DNA of 64,000 nucleotides from Mesorhizobium metallidurans STM 2683. Lineage in GTDB: Bacteria; Pseudomonadota; Alphaproteobacteria; Rhizobiales; Rhizobiaceae. Location: the NCBI RefSeq assembly GCF_000350085.1, contig NZ_CAUM01000013.1, positions 1 to 64,000 on the forward strand, in the 5' to 3' direction. How positions within the stretch are numbered: the first letter of the stretch is position 1; each line of letters opens with the position of its first letter. Below the pieces are notes generated by a model, which saw only the letters and a list, made by a program, of their open reading frames with translations, was not told the origin of the DNA and did not search any database. Position numbers and translations under genes: made by a program. Shown here one piece after another: positions 27,265 to 36,388 of this stretch.

Positions 27265-29349
27265 CTAATCCATCGGGCCCTTGTCTCCGGGCTTGCCGGG
27301 AAGCTCCTCGGGAAACAACTCGTATTTGGCCTGCTTGTCGGCCGCGACAAAGACCCGTTCGCGGACGATCGAATCCTCGGCCCAGTTGAACATGAAGATC
27401 GGCGTGCCCTGCGGAATGTTCGAGAAGCGCTTGTTGATGATCAGTGCCCCGGGATATTCCGTCAGGCCGACATTGTAGACGTGTTCCGTCGAGATCTTCT
27501 GGAAGTTTTTCATCAGGCTGGCGCGCTCGTCATTGTCTTCGGACGAGACGAACTTGTTGACGATATCGACGAGGTCCTTCTCGAACGGCATCAGGTCGAC
27601 CTCGCCGCTTTCCGGCGCGCGGTGGTTCCAGCTGGTCTTGGGACCGACCGGGGCAAGCTGCTCGGTGTTCTGCACGACGGAGGTCAGTTCCTGGTCGTTG
27701 CGCCTGATCAGCCAGTCGAAGCGGCCGGAATATTGCGAGGCATCGCGCTGGGTGCCGTTGAGCCCGTTCAGCACAACCCGCAGCCCTAGTTTTTCCATCT
27801 GGGCGACGACACCTTCGGCGAGGCTCTTGTCAGTGGTGTAGTCGTTGTTGACCAGCATCACGATCTCGACGTTCTTGCCGCCGGCGGTGCCGGCCGGGAA
27901 GTTCACGAAACCGTCGCCGTCGGTGTCCTTGATGCCGGCCTTGGCGAGTTCGGCCTTGGCGCCATCGAGATCGAAGGGGTAGTAGACGGTCGAATTGCGA
28001 TCATAGAAGCTGGTGCCCGAGGAGAAGCCGCCGGGATAGATGGCGGTGAACGGACCCTTGACCAGCGAGTCGCCGAGCGCCTTGCGGTCGAGCGCCATGG
28101 TGACCCCCTTGCGGAAGTCGTCGTTGCGGTTCAGCTCGCGGATCGCCTGGCCGCGTTCGTCGGGGTTGCCCCAGCCATTGGCGGAAAAGTTCAGGCGCAG
28201 ATTGTAGCCGATGAGCCGTGGGCCGAAGGCGAGCCGGGCCGGTGCATTCGCCTCCGCCGCGCGCTTCAGCGAGGCGACGAAGTTTTCCGGTTGCTCGAGG
28301 TTGGAGAAGTCGCCCGAACCGGCCACCGCCTGGACGTCGCGGTCGGCCCAGGTCGACAGCTTGTATTGCAGCTCGTTGAGGTAGGGCAGCTGATTGCCCT
28401 TTTCGTCGACCTTCCAATAGTAGGGGTTGCGGCGCATGACGATGATGTCGTCCGGCCGGTATTCGACCGGCACCCAGGCGCCCATGACCGGCATGTTCAT
28501 ATATTCCGGCGGGAAGGCGTTCTTGAACTGGTCGTAGGTGTTTTTCGAATATTTCGGATGCTGCGGCTTCAGGATATGTGCCGGGCCCGGGCAGAAAGTG
28601 CCATAGGCCATGGCGTAGAGGTATTGCTTGGGAAACGCTTCCTTGAAGGTCCACTCGACGGTGTAGTCGTCGATCTTCTTCAGCGTCGTGCCGATGCCGA
28701 AGGTCTCCTGCGTCGCGCCGTTCAGCGGCGAGACGTTCGGGTCGACGACCTCATCGTCCCAGTAGAACATGACGTCGTCGGCGTTGAAGGGTGCGCCATC
28801 CGACCATTTGGCGCCTTCGATCAGACGCATGGTCAGCTTGTGGCCGTCGCTCGACCAGTCCCAGCTCCTGGCCAGGTTCGGCAACGGTTCGGTGTCCTTC
28901 GCCTCGACCTGGAACAGCGGCGCCGTGCGTGTCAGGCATTCGGAAAGGCCGATATCGATACCGCCCCAGCCCTGAGTCTGGCCGGCGCCGTAGTTCCAGC
29001 CTTCCGGCCGGCCGCCGATGACATGGCGCATCGTATCGCCATAGACGCCGATGCCGTCCGGCATGTTGGCCGTCTTGAAGACAAGCGGCTCCTTCGGCAG
29101 CCTGTCCTTCACCGGCGGCAGCTTGCCGGTCTTGACGTATTTCTGGGTGACCCAGTCCGGCTCGTGATATTCGGGCAGCGCCTTGAACTCCAGGATGGAG
29201 TCGCGCGGCACGTAGCTGATCTTGCCCTCGGCCGGAAACAGCGCCGGCGCCGGTGGAACCGTCCGCTCCGAGGCGAATGCGTTGAGTGCCGGGACGGAAA
29301 CGCTCAGCGCCAGTCCCGCGACAATGCCGATGCTGCGTAAATTCCTCAT
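27265..29349 (-). CDS. agpA: Periplasmic alpha-galactoside-binding protein
   Basis: A 694-residue solute-binding protein of the SBP_bac_5 (DppA/OppA) family with a signal peptide (MRNLRSIGIVAGLALSVSVP, cleavage near NAFA-SE). The family core is visible in RLIEGAKWSDGAPFNADDVM and RKGVTMALDRKALGDSLVKG. Large peptide-type binding proteins for melibiose and raffinose are characteristic of the rhizobial agp system. It lies between agaL1 (60 bases away) and agpB (112 bases away). The long gap after it may hold a processing or attenuation signal that raises AgpA level; this is inference. Confidence 0.92.
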   Translation of the reverse strand: MRNLRSIGIVAGLALSVSVPALNAFASERTVPPAPALFPAEGKISYVPRDSILEFKALPEYHEPDWVTQKYVKTGKLPPVKDRLPKEPLVFKTANMPDGIGVYGDTMRHVIGGRPEGWNYGAGQTQGWGGIDIGLSECLTRTAPLFQVEAKDTEPLPNLARSWDWSSDGHKLTMRLIEGAKWSDGAPFNADDVMFYWDDEVVDPNVSPLNGATQETFGIGTTLKKIDDYTVEWTFKEAFPKQYLYAMAYGTFCPGPAHILKPQHPKYSKNTYDQFKNAFPPEYMNMPVMGAWVPVEYRPDDIIVMRRNPYYWKVDEKGNQLPYLNELQYKLSTWADRDVQAVAGSGDFSNLEQPENFVASLKRAAEANAPARLAFGPRLIGYNLRLNFSANGWGNPDERGQAIRELNRNDDFRKGVTMALDRKALGDSLVKGPFTAIYPGGFSSGTSFYDRNSTVYYPFDLDGAKAELAKAGIKDTDGDGFVNFPAGTAGGKNVEIVMLVNNDYTTDKSLAEGVVAQMEKLGLRVVLNGLNGTQRDASQYSGRFDWLIRRNDQELTSVVQNTEQLAPVGPKTSWNHRAPESGEVDLMPFEKDLVDIVNKFVSSEDNDERASLMKNFQKISTEHVYNVGLTEYPGALIINKRFSNIPQGTPIFMFNWAEDSIVRERVFVAADKQAKYELFPEELPGKPGDKGPMD

Positions 29350-29409
29350 GGTCTCCTCCCAAGTGTTTCGAAGTCTTTGTTGCTGCTGCTCCGCTTCTCC
29401 TTGAAGGCG

Positions 29410-30876
29410 TCAGCCGGCCTGCTTCAGCGCGGCCTTTTCGGCGCGTAATTCCTCGATCGAGCGAACATTGCGCCGTGCCGCGCCTGCCCATTCGCGGGTC
29501 TTCACCCTTGATTTCGAAAGCCGCTCCCTGGCGGCCGGAACCGCATCGGCATATTGCGGCAGCCAGTCGGCCTGGGCGACGACCATCTCATCCACCATCT
29601 GCCAGACTTCTTCCGGCGTCGAAACCGCGCCAACCAGCGGGTCGTGCAGCACGGCGAGCTTCAAGAGATCGATATCGCCCGCGATCGCGGCATGCACCGA
29701 CATGCGCTGGACATTGATCGACGCCATGCAGGTGGCCGCACAAGCCTCCGGCAGCGTGATGCCGGCGGCCATGTTGATGCCGAAACGGTCGACGAAGCCG
29801 GGCGACTCGACGATGGCGTCCTGCGGCAGGTTGGTGATGACGCCGTTGTTCCTGACGTTGAAGTGGCCGCGATAGACGCGGTTGGTCTCCAGCGCTTCCA
29901 ATATGTGGCTGGCATGCTCGTTGGAGCGCTTGGACGCGTCGATGGGCTTCGACGCCGCTTCGAGGAACTGCGGATACTCCGTCTCGAACCAGTTGCGGGT
30001 CTCGGTCGAATAGCGGAGATAGCCGCCCGTCTCGCCATGGATCCAGTCCGACATGTCGATCCAGCGCGTGATTTCGTCCGGCCGCTTGCGGTACCAGGGC
30101 AGGTATTCGGAAAGGTGGCCATTGCTTTCGGTCGAATAGACGCCGAAGCGCTTCAGCACGTCGATGCGCAGCTTTTCCTGCCTGGAATAGACCGGGTGCG
30201 CCTCGAAGGCGGCAATCAGTTCGTCCTTGCCGATGCAGCGGCCGTTGAGGCGCAGATCGATGAACCAGGTCTGGTGGTTGATGCCGGAACAGACGTAATC
30301 GAGCTCCTGCCGCGATTTCGCGCCCAGCACCTCGGCGATCTGTTCCGCGCCATGCTGGACGCCGTGGCACAGCCCGACCGTGTCGACCTTGCCATACTCG
30401 ATGGCCGCCCAGGTGTTCATCGCCATCGGGTTGGCATAGTTGAGGAATTTCGCGTTTGTCTCGGCGACCGCGCGAATGTCCCTGCAGAAATCCAGGATCA
30501 CCGGAATGTTGCGCTGGCCGTAGAGAATGCCGCCGGCGCAGATCGTGTCGCCGACGCATTGGTCGATGCCGTATTTCAGGGGAATGCGGATGTCGTCGGC
30601 ATAGGCTTCGAGGCCGCCGACCCTGACACAACTGATGATGTAGCAAGCGCCCTCGATCGCCTTGCGTCGGTCGGTGGTCGCCGTCACTTTTGTCGGCAAT
30701 TTGTTCGCCGCGACGACCCTGTCGAGAATCGCCTTGATCATCTGCAGATTGTGCTCGCTGACGTCGGTCAGCGCGAATTCGATATCCCTGAACTCCGGCA
30801 CGCACAAAATGTCGGTGAACAGCTTCTTGGTGAATCCGACACTGCCGGCGCCGATAATAGCGATTTTGAAGCTCAT
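29410..30876 (-). CDS. agaL1: Alpha-galactosidase, glycoside hydrolase family 4
   Basis: First gene of the operon, 488 residues. The NAD-binding motif IIGAGSVGFTKKLF opens the protein; the metal Cys is in VGLCHGVQHGAEQI and the His in CSGINHQTWFIDL. The start is the ATG at 30876, giving MSFKIAIIGAGS at the usual GH4 N-terminus; open sequence upstream is promoter region. Shares family with agaL2 but is clearly diverged, so the pair is not a recent duplication. Divergent from agpT over 212 bases that should hold the AgpT-dependent promoter. Confidence 0.9.
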   Translation of the reverse strand: MSFKIAIIGAGSVGFTKKLFTDILCVPEFRDIEFALTDVSEHNLQMIKAILDRVVAANKLPTKVTATTDRRKAIEGACYIISCVRVGGLEAYADDIRIPLKYGIDQCVGDTICAGGILYGQRNIPVILDFCRDIRAVAETNAKFLNYANPMAMNTWAAIEYGKVDTVGLCHGVQHGAEQIAEVLGAKSRQELDYVCSGINHQTWFIDLRLNGRCIGKDELIAAFEAHPVYSRQEKLRIDVLKRFGVYSTESNGHLSEYLPWYRKRPDEITRWIDMSDWIHGETGGYLRYSTETRNWFETEYPQFLEAASKPIDASKRSNEHASHILEALETNRVYRGHFNVRNNGVITNLPQDAIVESPGFVDRFGINMAAGITLPEACAATCMASINVQRMSVHAAIAGDIDLLKLAVLHDPLVGAVSTPEEVWQMVDEMVVAQADWLPQYADAVPAARERLSKSRVKTREWAGAARRNVRSIEELRAEKAALKQAG

Positions 30877-31088
30877 CACCTTCACCTCGATCCAATCGAA
30901 TGCTAGGCAAGGAGCAGCAAGGGAGGATAAGGCTACGCGCCACGGCGCGCGTGCCATTTTAGCCGGAATCCGGCTTCTTCTCCTCCCCGCCCGCTCCTCG
31001 ACCGCGGGTCTTCGCGTTCTCTGGGGAGGGATTATGCGCTTATTCGCAAGCGCGGCCAGAGAAGGATTATGCTTTCGAGGGTAATTTT

Positions 31089-31964
31089 GTGCTGCAAGAC
31101 CTGATCGCCAACGGACAGTCGATGCGGACGATCTCGCTGCCGCGCGGCCGCCAGCGCCTGCACGCCATGCCGACAAGCACCGGCTACGAAGTGCGCGAAG
31201 ACGAAGCCTATGACTGGGACGGGCGAAAGCGCGGCCAGACCCCGTTCACCGTGCTGCAGCACACGATCAGCGGAACCGGCCAGCTGCGCTACGAGAGCCG
31301 CAACTACCGCCTGCAGAAGAACGACACGCTGCTGGTGCTGGTGCCGCACAATCACCGCTACTGGCTGGCCAGGGATGAGCGCTGGGAATATTTCTGGATC
31401 TCAATGAACGGCGAGGAGGCGCTGCGCATCCACAAATCGATCCTCGGCGTCTCCGGCCCCGTGTTTCGGCTGCAGCCGGAGACAATCGATCATCTTGCCG
31501 ATTGCAGCCTGCGTCTGATCAAGGGGGCGGCATCGCCGGGTGCTGCTTCGGCCGTCGCCTATGAGGCGGCGATGGCCCTCTATGACGATGTTTTCGGCTC
31601 GCACGCCTTTGCCGAAAAACAGAGCGCCATGCAGCCTGTGATCGACCACATCAACGCCAATCTCGACAGGGCCCTGCCGGTGGCGGACCTCGTCCAGATC
31701 AGCGGTCTCAGCCGCGCGCATTTCTCACGCTGTTTCGCTGACAGCGAAGGCATCCCGCCGGCCGAGTTCGTGTTGCAGCAGCGGTTGCAACGCGCGGCCA
31801 AGCTTTTGACAAAGGCGGATTTCCTGCCGGTGAAGGAAGTCGCCATCATGTGCGGCTTCGAGGATGCGAATTACTTTTCGAAGGTCTTTCGACGCTGCTA
31901 CGGCATTACGCCCAGCCAGTTCCGCACCACCGGCATGTACGCCAGCATGGGGAGCCGCCGCTGA
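31089..31964 (+). CDS. agpT: AraC-family transcriptional activator of the alpha-galactoside operon
   Basis: A 291-residue regulator with an N-terminal cupin-like sugar-binding domain (LQHTISGTGQLRYESRNYRL) and two C-terminal helix-turn-helix motifs (LPVADLVQISGLSRAHFSRC and VKEVAIMCGFEDANYFSKVF) ending in the AraC signature CYGITPSQFR. The start is a GTG at 31089. Its position, divergent from agaL1, matches AgpT, the AraC-type activator of alpha-galactoside genes in Sinorhizobium meliloti. Specific inducer recognition is inferred. Confidence 0.9.
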   Translation: MLQDLIANGQSMRTISLPRGRQRLHAMPTSTGYEVREDEAYDWDGRKRGQTPFTVLQHTISGTGQLRYESRNYRLQKNDTLLVLVPHNHRYWLARDERWEYFWISMNGEEALRIHKSILGVSGPVFRLQPETIDHLADCSLRLIKGAASPGAASAVAYEAAMALYDDVFGSHAFAEKQSAMQPVIDHINANLDRALPVADLVQISGLSRAHFSRCFADSEGIPPAEFVLQQRLQRAAKLLTKADFLPVKEVAIMCGFEDANYFSKVFRRCYGITPSQFRTTGMYASMGSRR

Positions 31965-31973
31965 TCGGGTGCT

Positions 31974-33137
31974 TCAGCGCAGGCCGCGATCAGACTCGGT
32001 CGAGGCGGTGCTGACCGTATCGCTTGTGGCAGGCGCGGCCTCAAAGGCCGATGCGGCGCGCTTTTCCTTCCGCATCCAGGCTACATATTCGGCAATCCCG
32101 CTCGGCAGGCGCCGCGCCGCCGTCACGACGGGCATCTGAAAGCCATCGCGGAATCTGGCCCAGCGCGCGCTGAACACCGCAACCATCTCGTCGAAGCTCG
32201 GCGGCGTCGCCACGGTGGCGTAGGTGATGGTGATATTGCCCGCGAGCGCGGCTTCGCGGGAAAGCGGCAGCGGTATCGAGGCCAGGTAATCCGGCTGCAT
32301 GTCGATCAGCTCGCCAAAGGGCCATTGCGCGCGCAGTGTCGCGGCATCCACCGGCGCGACGTTGACGTCGATGTCGGTGGGCGTGCCGGCGACCCGGTAG
32401 GGGCAGCGGAAGCGGCCGCAATTCGCCTTCGCCGAAAACTGCCACAGCGCGTAGCCTTGCCAGTTGCCCATCGGAAAGTGCACGCCGATGTCGGGCTTGT
32501 AGCGTGCATACCAGAGCGGCAGCCGCGACAGCAGCCGGTACTTGTACCTGTTGTCGGCGATGTGCCCGGCGGTGCTGCCATTGGTGTAGAGCACCGGAAA
32601 GCGGCCGATCCGCCGATGCACCTGGCGCACGAATTCCTCGGCATCCTCGAGCGACATCCATTGCGTGGGATCGTCGTCCTCGATGTCGAGGGCAAGCAGG
32701 TCGTCAGGCTCGGGTTGGGCGAAATCGATGAAGTTGTTGGCCTGTCCGATCGGATTGCCGGGGCGGGCGAGGTGATAGGCGCCCCATTTCAGGCCGAGCG
32801 CCTTGGCCACAACCTTGCGCGTCTGGAACAACTCGCGCGCCACCGCATAGCGCTTCCACAGTGTCTTGCAGAGCCGCGCCCCGGTCTCGTCGCCGAAACA
32901 GAAATAGGGCGGCGGCATCCCGTCGGACGCCTTGTTGATGAAGCCGACGATCCGCTTGTCGGTGGCAAGTTGGCCCCAGTCGATCGGATTGTACTCATAG
33001 GCGTCGATGACCAGCGCCCGGTCGGCATCCTTCCACGGCTCGGAGAAATCCGAGGCCTTTGCCGCCGGCGTCAGCGCCATCGCCGCGATGAGGGCGAAAA
33101 GTGCCGAGCGGCGAAGTGGGTGCGCCGGTTTTTTCAA
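31974..33137 (-). CDS. Exported GH25 (lysozyme-like) glycoside hydrolase
   Basis: A 387-residue protein with a signal peptide (MKKPAHPLRRSALFALIAAM, cleavage after KASD region). The GH25 fold is indicated by VIDAYEYNPIDWGQL, KWGAYHLARPGNPIGQANNF, the catalytic acidic strand LLALDIEDDDPTQW, and LYTNGSTAGHI with WYARYKPDIGV. GH25 enzymes are N-acetylmuramidases cutting peptidoglycan. The C-terminal 120 residues lack a known domain. It is convergent with agpT, nine bases apart. A cell-wall role is likely; it is not part of a phage module. Confidence 0.85.
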   Translation of the reverse strand: MKKPAHPLRRSALFALIAAMALTPAAKASDFSEPWKDADRALVIDAYEYNPIDWGQLATDKRIVGFINKASDGMPPPYFCFGDETGARLCKTLWKRYAVARELFQTRKVVAKALGLKWGAYHLARPGNPIGQANNFIDFAQPEPDDLLALDIEDDDPTQWMSLEDAEEFVRQVHRRIGRFPVLYTNGSTAGHIADNRYKYRLLSRLPLWYARYKPDIGVHFPMGNWQGYALWQFSAKANCGRFRCPYRVAGTPTDIDVNVAPVDAATLRAQWPFGELIDMQPDYLASIPLPLSREAALAGNITITYATVATPPSFDEMVAVFSARWARFRDGFQMPVVTAARRLPSGIAEYVAWMRKEKRAASAFEAAPATSDTVSTASTESDRGLR

Positions 33138-33269
33138 ACAGGGAATCCCCGCTGACCAAACACCGATCCTGAACCGCCATGGTTAAGGAAATGCTTCGGG
33201 TGCGCAAGAGGCTGAGTTGGGGTTGGCGAAAGGATCATTGTGGCACCTTTGAGAACAAGAGCATGATAG

Positions 33270-33773
33270 TCAGCCAAATAGCTTCAACGCTGTCGCTATG
33301 GGCAGGAACAGCGATAGCGGGCGGCTCAGAAATGGGGTGAAGCCATGCCTGCGATAGAAAGCGGCCGCCTGGTCATCCTTGGCATCGACAATCAACGCGA
33401 AGGCTGCCGGAGCAGCACCAACGCTGCGTCGCAGCGCATCCACGATCAGCGCCGATCCGACCTGCCGCCCCTGGTATCTGGCATCGACTGCCAGCCTGCC
33501 GATCAATATGGCGGGCAGGATCGGATAATGCGGCAGGCGTTTTGCCTGGTCTTCAGGCAAGGACGCGATCGGTATGCTCGACGCTGCCAAAGTGTAGTAC
33601 CCGGCAAGGGCGCCTGCATCGCGATCCACGGCAACGAAGCAATTGCCGACCCGGCGTTTGACATCCTGGCTGGCCTGTTCCCGGATATAGCGGTCGAGCG
33701 CCAACACGCCGCAGCTGAACGCCTTGCGAGCATGCGACCCGCCGAGCGATTCGATGATGAGGGCGAAATTCAA
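33270..33773 (-). CDS. GNAT acetyltransferase toxin (TacT-like)
   Basis: A 167-residue GCN5-type acetyltransferase. The N-terminal FSCGVLALDRYIREQASQD is the hallmark of TacT/AtaT-like toxins, which acetylate the amino group of aminoacyl-tRNA and stop translation. Acetyl-CoA binding is in IGRLAVDARYQGRQVGSALI, and the catalytic region is AAAFYRRHGFTPF. Start is TTG, overlapping the antitoxin stop by four bases (TTGA), so toxin synthesis depends on antitoxin translation. The pair forms a type II toxin-antitoxin operon with an operator at 34084-34106. Confidence 0.9.
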   Translation of the reverse strand: MNFALIIESLGGSHARKAFSCGVLALDRYIREQASQDVKRRVGNCFVAVDRDAGALAGYYTLAASSIPIASLPEDQAKRLPHYPILPAILIGRLAVDARYQGRQVGSALIVDALRRSVGAAPAAFALIVDAKDDQAAAFYRRHGFTPFLSRPLSLFLPIATALKLFG

Positions 33774-34063
33774 TGCGAGTCGACGACAAGCCGTTTGTGA
33801 GCGTCGGCGGCCTTGCGCAGCGCTTCATTGGGCTCGGGCGGATTGAGGATCGCCTCCATCATGGCGCGCTGATCCTCGATGGAAATACGCAGAATGGCGG
33901 TATTCTCGATAGTGCGCTGCGCCGCCTCTTGAGCGGCTGCGACCACGAAGTCGCTGACACTGCGTCCCTGGATTTCGGCGGCACGTTTCACCAGGTTCAG
34001 CATATCCGGCGAAATACGAGCTTCGAGACGGGCGGTACGGGTCTGTTGGTTTGGCATTGGCAT
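33770..34063 (-). CDS. DUF1778 ribbon-helix-helix antitoxin (TacA-like)
   Basis: A 97-residue antitoxin. The first 50 residues form a ribbon-helix-helix (RTARLEARISPDMLNLVKRA, then SVSDFVVAAAQEA) that binds DNA as a dimer; the C-terminal stretch (NPPEPNEALRKAADAHKRL) wraps and blocks the GNAT toxin in known pairs. ATG at 34063 gives the normal start; the frame is open upstream only by chance. Autoregulation is indicated by the palindrome 21 bases upstream. Confidence 0.9.
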   Translation of the reverse strand: MPMPNQQTRTARLEARISPDMLNLVKRAAEIQGRSVSDFVVAAAQEAAQRTIENTAILRISIEDQRAMMEAILNPPEPNEALRKAADAHKRLVVDSH

Positions 34064-34083
34064 CACAGTCACCTCTGATGCGA

Positions 34084-34106
34084 ATGTACGGTATATAGCC
34101 GTACAT
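34084..34106. promoter_or_regulatory. Palindromic operator of the TacAT-like module
   Basis: ATGTACGG-TATATAG-CCGTACAT, perfect 8-base arms around seven bases, located directly upstream of the antitoxin start. Ribbon-helix-helix antitoxins bind such sites to repress their own operon. Confidence 0.75.
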
Positions 34107-34148
34107 ATCAAGTTCGTTCTTTTCCCAATATGATCGCTGGCCGGGCCG

Positions 34149-34402
34149 TCAACGGCGCGAAAACGGCTGGATTTCGAATGGGTCGGGCGCTGGCGCTTGC
34201 GGCAGCGTCCCCTCGGCCGCGCGTTTGCGATGGTGGGCCAGCGAACATTGCGGCGAACACAAGATACCGCGATCCGCCCAGTAGGCGGCGCCGTTTTCGA
34301 TATGCCATGATAGTAGGAAAAGCCCGTCGCCCGATAGGGCAGGCCGCATTCGATGCAGCGATAGGCGTCAGGTCTGGCCAGCATGGCGCGGTTCCAATCC
34401 AA
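34149..34402 (-). pseudogene. Small zinc-ligand protein, frameshifted
   Basis: Two overlapping frames together spell one small protein. The first gives LARPDAYRCIECGLPYRATG, then a frame change near 34310 leads into FLLSWHIENGAAYWADRGIL and CSPQCSLAHHRKRAAEGTLP, ending in a TGA at 34149. The paired CIEC and CSPQC motifs look like four zinc ligands, and HIENGAAYWADRG is a strongly conserved-looking stretch. One base appears to be missing around GGGCTTTTCC. Product of about 85 residues, family not named. Either a real frameshift or an error at the T-run. Confidence 0.5.
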
Positions 34403-34589
34403 GGGTCTTCCGCCGGGCGAGCTTGATCCGGCTTTGCTGAATTTAGCGTGCGCCGCGGCATTTGCAAAATCCGCGTGACAAAATTTGACGTTTACGTAAA
34501 AAGAAGATGGAGGAGCAACCCAAAGACCGATGGTTTTGCATCGCCTGCGGTCTTAGGTTGACCCGCCAGTTTGAGGAGGACAAAGCGGC

Positions 34590-36356
34590 ATGTATCGGGC
34601 ACCGGTCGAGGACATCGCCTTCACGTTGAAGCACGTGGCTGGCCTGAAGCCGGCGCTCGACGCAGGCACCTTTGGCGACCTGGGCGAAGACCTCGTCGAT
34701 GCCATTCTGGCGGAAGCCGGCCGCTTCGCCAGCGAGGAGGTGGCGCTGCTCTACAAGGTCGGTGACGAACAAGGTGCCGTGCTGAAGGATGCTGCCGTCA
34801 CCATGCCGCCAGGTTGGAAGGCGCTTTATCGCCGCTGGATCGATGGCGGCTGGAACGCGCTGTCGGCGCCGGAGGAATTCGGCGGCCAGGGCCTGCCGAC
34901 CATGCTCGGCGTTGCCGCGCTTGAAATGTGGAACTCCGCCGCCATGGCCTTCGGCCTAGGCCCGACGCTGACCATGGGCGCGGTCGAAGCGCTCGACAAG
35001 CACGCGTCGCAGGCGCTGAAGGCCAAATATCTAGAAAAGCTCGTCTCCGGCGAATGGATGGGCACGATGAACCTGACCGAGCCGCAGGCGGGCTCGGATC
35101 TGAATGCCTTGCGTGCCCGCGCCGAGCCGGCCGGCGACGACACCTATCGTATCTTCGGCCAGAAGATATTCATCACCTATGGCGAGCACGACCTCACCGA
35201 CAACATCGTCCATCTGGTGCTGGCGCGGCTGCCGGACGCGCCGGCCGGCACGCGCGGCATTTCGCTGTTCCTGGTGCCGAAATTCCTGGTTGGCGACGAT
35301 GGTACGCTCGGCGCGCGCAACGACGTCTTCTGCTCCGGGCTGGAGCACAAGCTCGGTATCCACGCCTCGCCGACCTGCACCATGATCTATGGCGATGGTT
35401 TCGAAGGGGCGTCGCCTGGCGCGATCGGCTGGCTGGTCGGCGAGGAGAACAGGGGCCTCGCCTGCATGTTCACCATGATGAACAACGCCCGCCTTGCCAT
35501 TGGCATGCAGGGCGTCGCGGTCGCCGAGATGGCGACGCAGAAGGCGATCGCCTACGCCAATGAACGCCGGCAAGGCAAGGCCGCGACCTATGGCGGGCCC
35601 GGCATGGCGCCGATCGTTCATCACCCCGATGTGCAGCGCAATCTCTTGACCATGAAGGCGCTGACGCAGATTGCGCGGGCCATCAGCTATTCCTGCGCGC
35701 ATGCCATCGATTGCGCGCGGGTCTCGCACGGCGACGCCGCGCATTGGCGCGACCGCGCCAATCTGCTGACGCCGCTGGCCAAGGCCTTCTCCACCGATGT
35801 CGGTGTCGAGATTGCCTCGCTTGGGCTGCAGGTGCATGGCGGCATGGGGTTCATCGAGGAGACGGGCGCGGCAGCGCTTTATCGCGACGCCCGCATCGCG
35901 CCGATCTACGAAGGCACCAACGGCATCCAGGCGATCGATCTGGTGGCGCGCAAATTGCCGCTCGGCGGCGGCGAGCACGTGCATGGCTACATTGCCGAAC
36001 TGGCGGCGGTGGCCAATTCCGTGCGGACCTCGAACCTCAGGGATTTTGGCCGCACGGCGGACAGCCTCGACCAGGCGCTGGACGACCTCACTGAAGCGAC
36101 GCGCTTCCTGCAAGGGCTGCTCGCCGACGGTCGTTCGGACGCGGCGCTGGCCGGCGCCACGCCCTATCTCAGGCTGTTCTCGCTTGCCGCCGGCGGCGCC
36201 TATCTGGCGCGCGGCGCGCTTGCCGACCAAGGCCGCCTGCCGCTATGCCGCTTCTTTGCCGAAAACCTGCTTGGCGAGGTGCGCGCGCTGAAGGAGCGCG
36301 TCATTGGCGGCGCCGAAAGCCTTGCCGACGCCGGCAAGGCGCTGATTTCTACCTGA
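34590..36356 (+). CDS. Acyl-CoA dehydrogenase, long form with C-terminal extension
   Basis: A 588-residue FAD enzyme of the acyl-CoA dehydrogenase family, in the length class of 3-methylmercaptopropionyl-CoA dehydrogenase (DmdC) and related long forms. FAD contacts are in MGTMNLTEPQAGSDLNALRA and FGQKIFITYGEHDLT; the catalytic Glu is in APIYEGTNGIQAIDLVARK; LQVHGGMGFIEETG is the family signature. The C-terminal 120 residues form the extra helical domain. It precedes an enoyl-CoA hydratase by 32 bases, so both probably work in one acyl-CoA catabolic step pair. Substrate chain is unknown. Confidence 0.92.
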   Translation: MYRAPVEDIAFTLKHVAGLKPALDAGTFGDLGEDLVDAILAEAGRFASEEVALLYKVGDEQGAVLKDAAVTMPPGWKALYRRWIDGGWNALSAPEEFGGQGLPTMLGVAALEMWNSAAMAFGLGPTLTMGAVEALDKHASQALKAKYLEKLVSGEWMGTMNLTEPQAGSDLNALRARAEPAGDDTYRIFGQKIFITYGEHDLTDNIVHLVLARLPDAPAGTRGISLFLVPKFLVGDDGTLGARNDVFCSGLEHKLGIHASPTCTMIYGDGFEGASPGAIGWLVGEENRGLACMFTMMNNARLAIGMQGVAVAEMATQKAIAYANERRQGKAATYGGPGMAPIVHHPDVQRNLLTMKALTQIARAISYSCAHAIDCARVSHGDAAHWRDRANLLTPLAKAFSTDVGVEIASLGLQVHGGMGFIEETGAAALYRDARIAPIYEGTNGIQAIDLVARKLPLGGGEHVHGYIAELAAVANSVRTSNLRDFGRTADSLDQALDDLTEATRFLQGLLADGRSDAALAGATPYLRLFSLAAGGAYLARGALADQGRLPLCRFFAENLLGEVRALKERVIGGAESLADAGKALIST

Positions 36357-36388
36357 ATTTCCCAGTCCGACGTTCACAAGGAAAAACC

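Noticed and set aside
30877-31176. N-terminal extension of agaL1
   Set aside because: Open by chance through the promoter region; the GH4 NAD-binding motif begins directly after the ATG at 30876.
33270-33773. Functional link between the TacT-like toxin (which in known cases acts on glycyl-tRNA) and glyQ/glyS in the window
   Set aside because: The loci are 20 kb apart and such toxins are common; nearness here carries no evidence.
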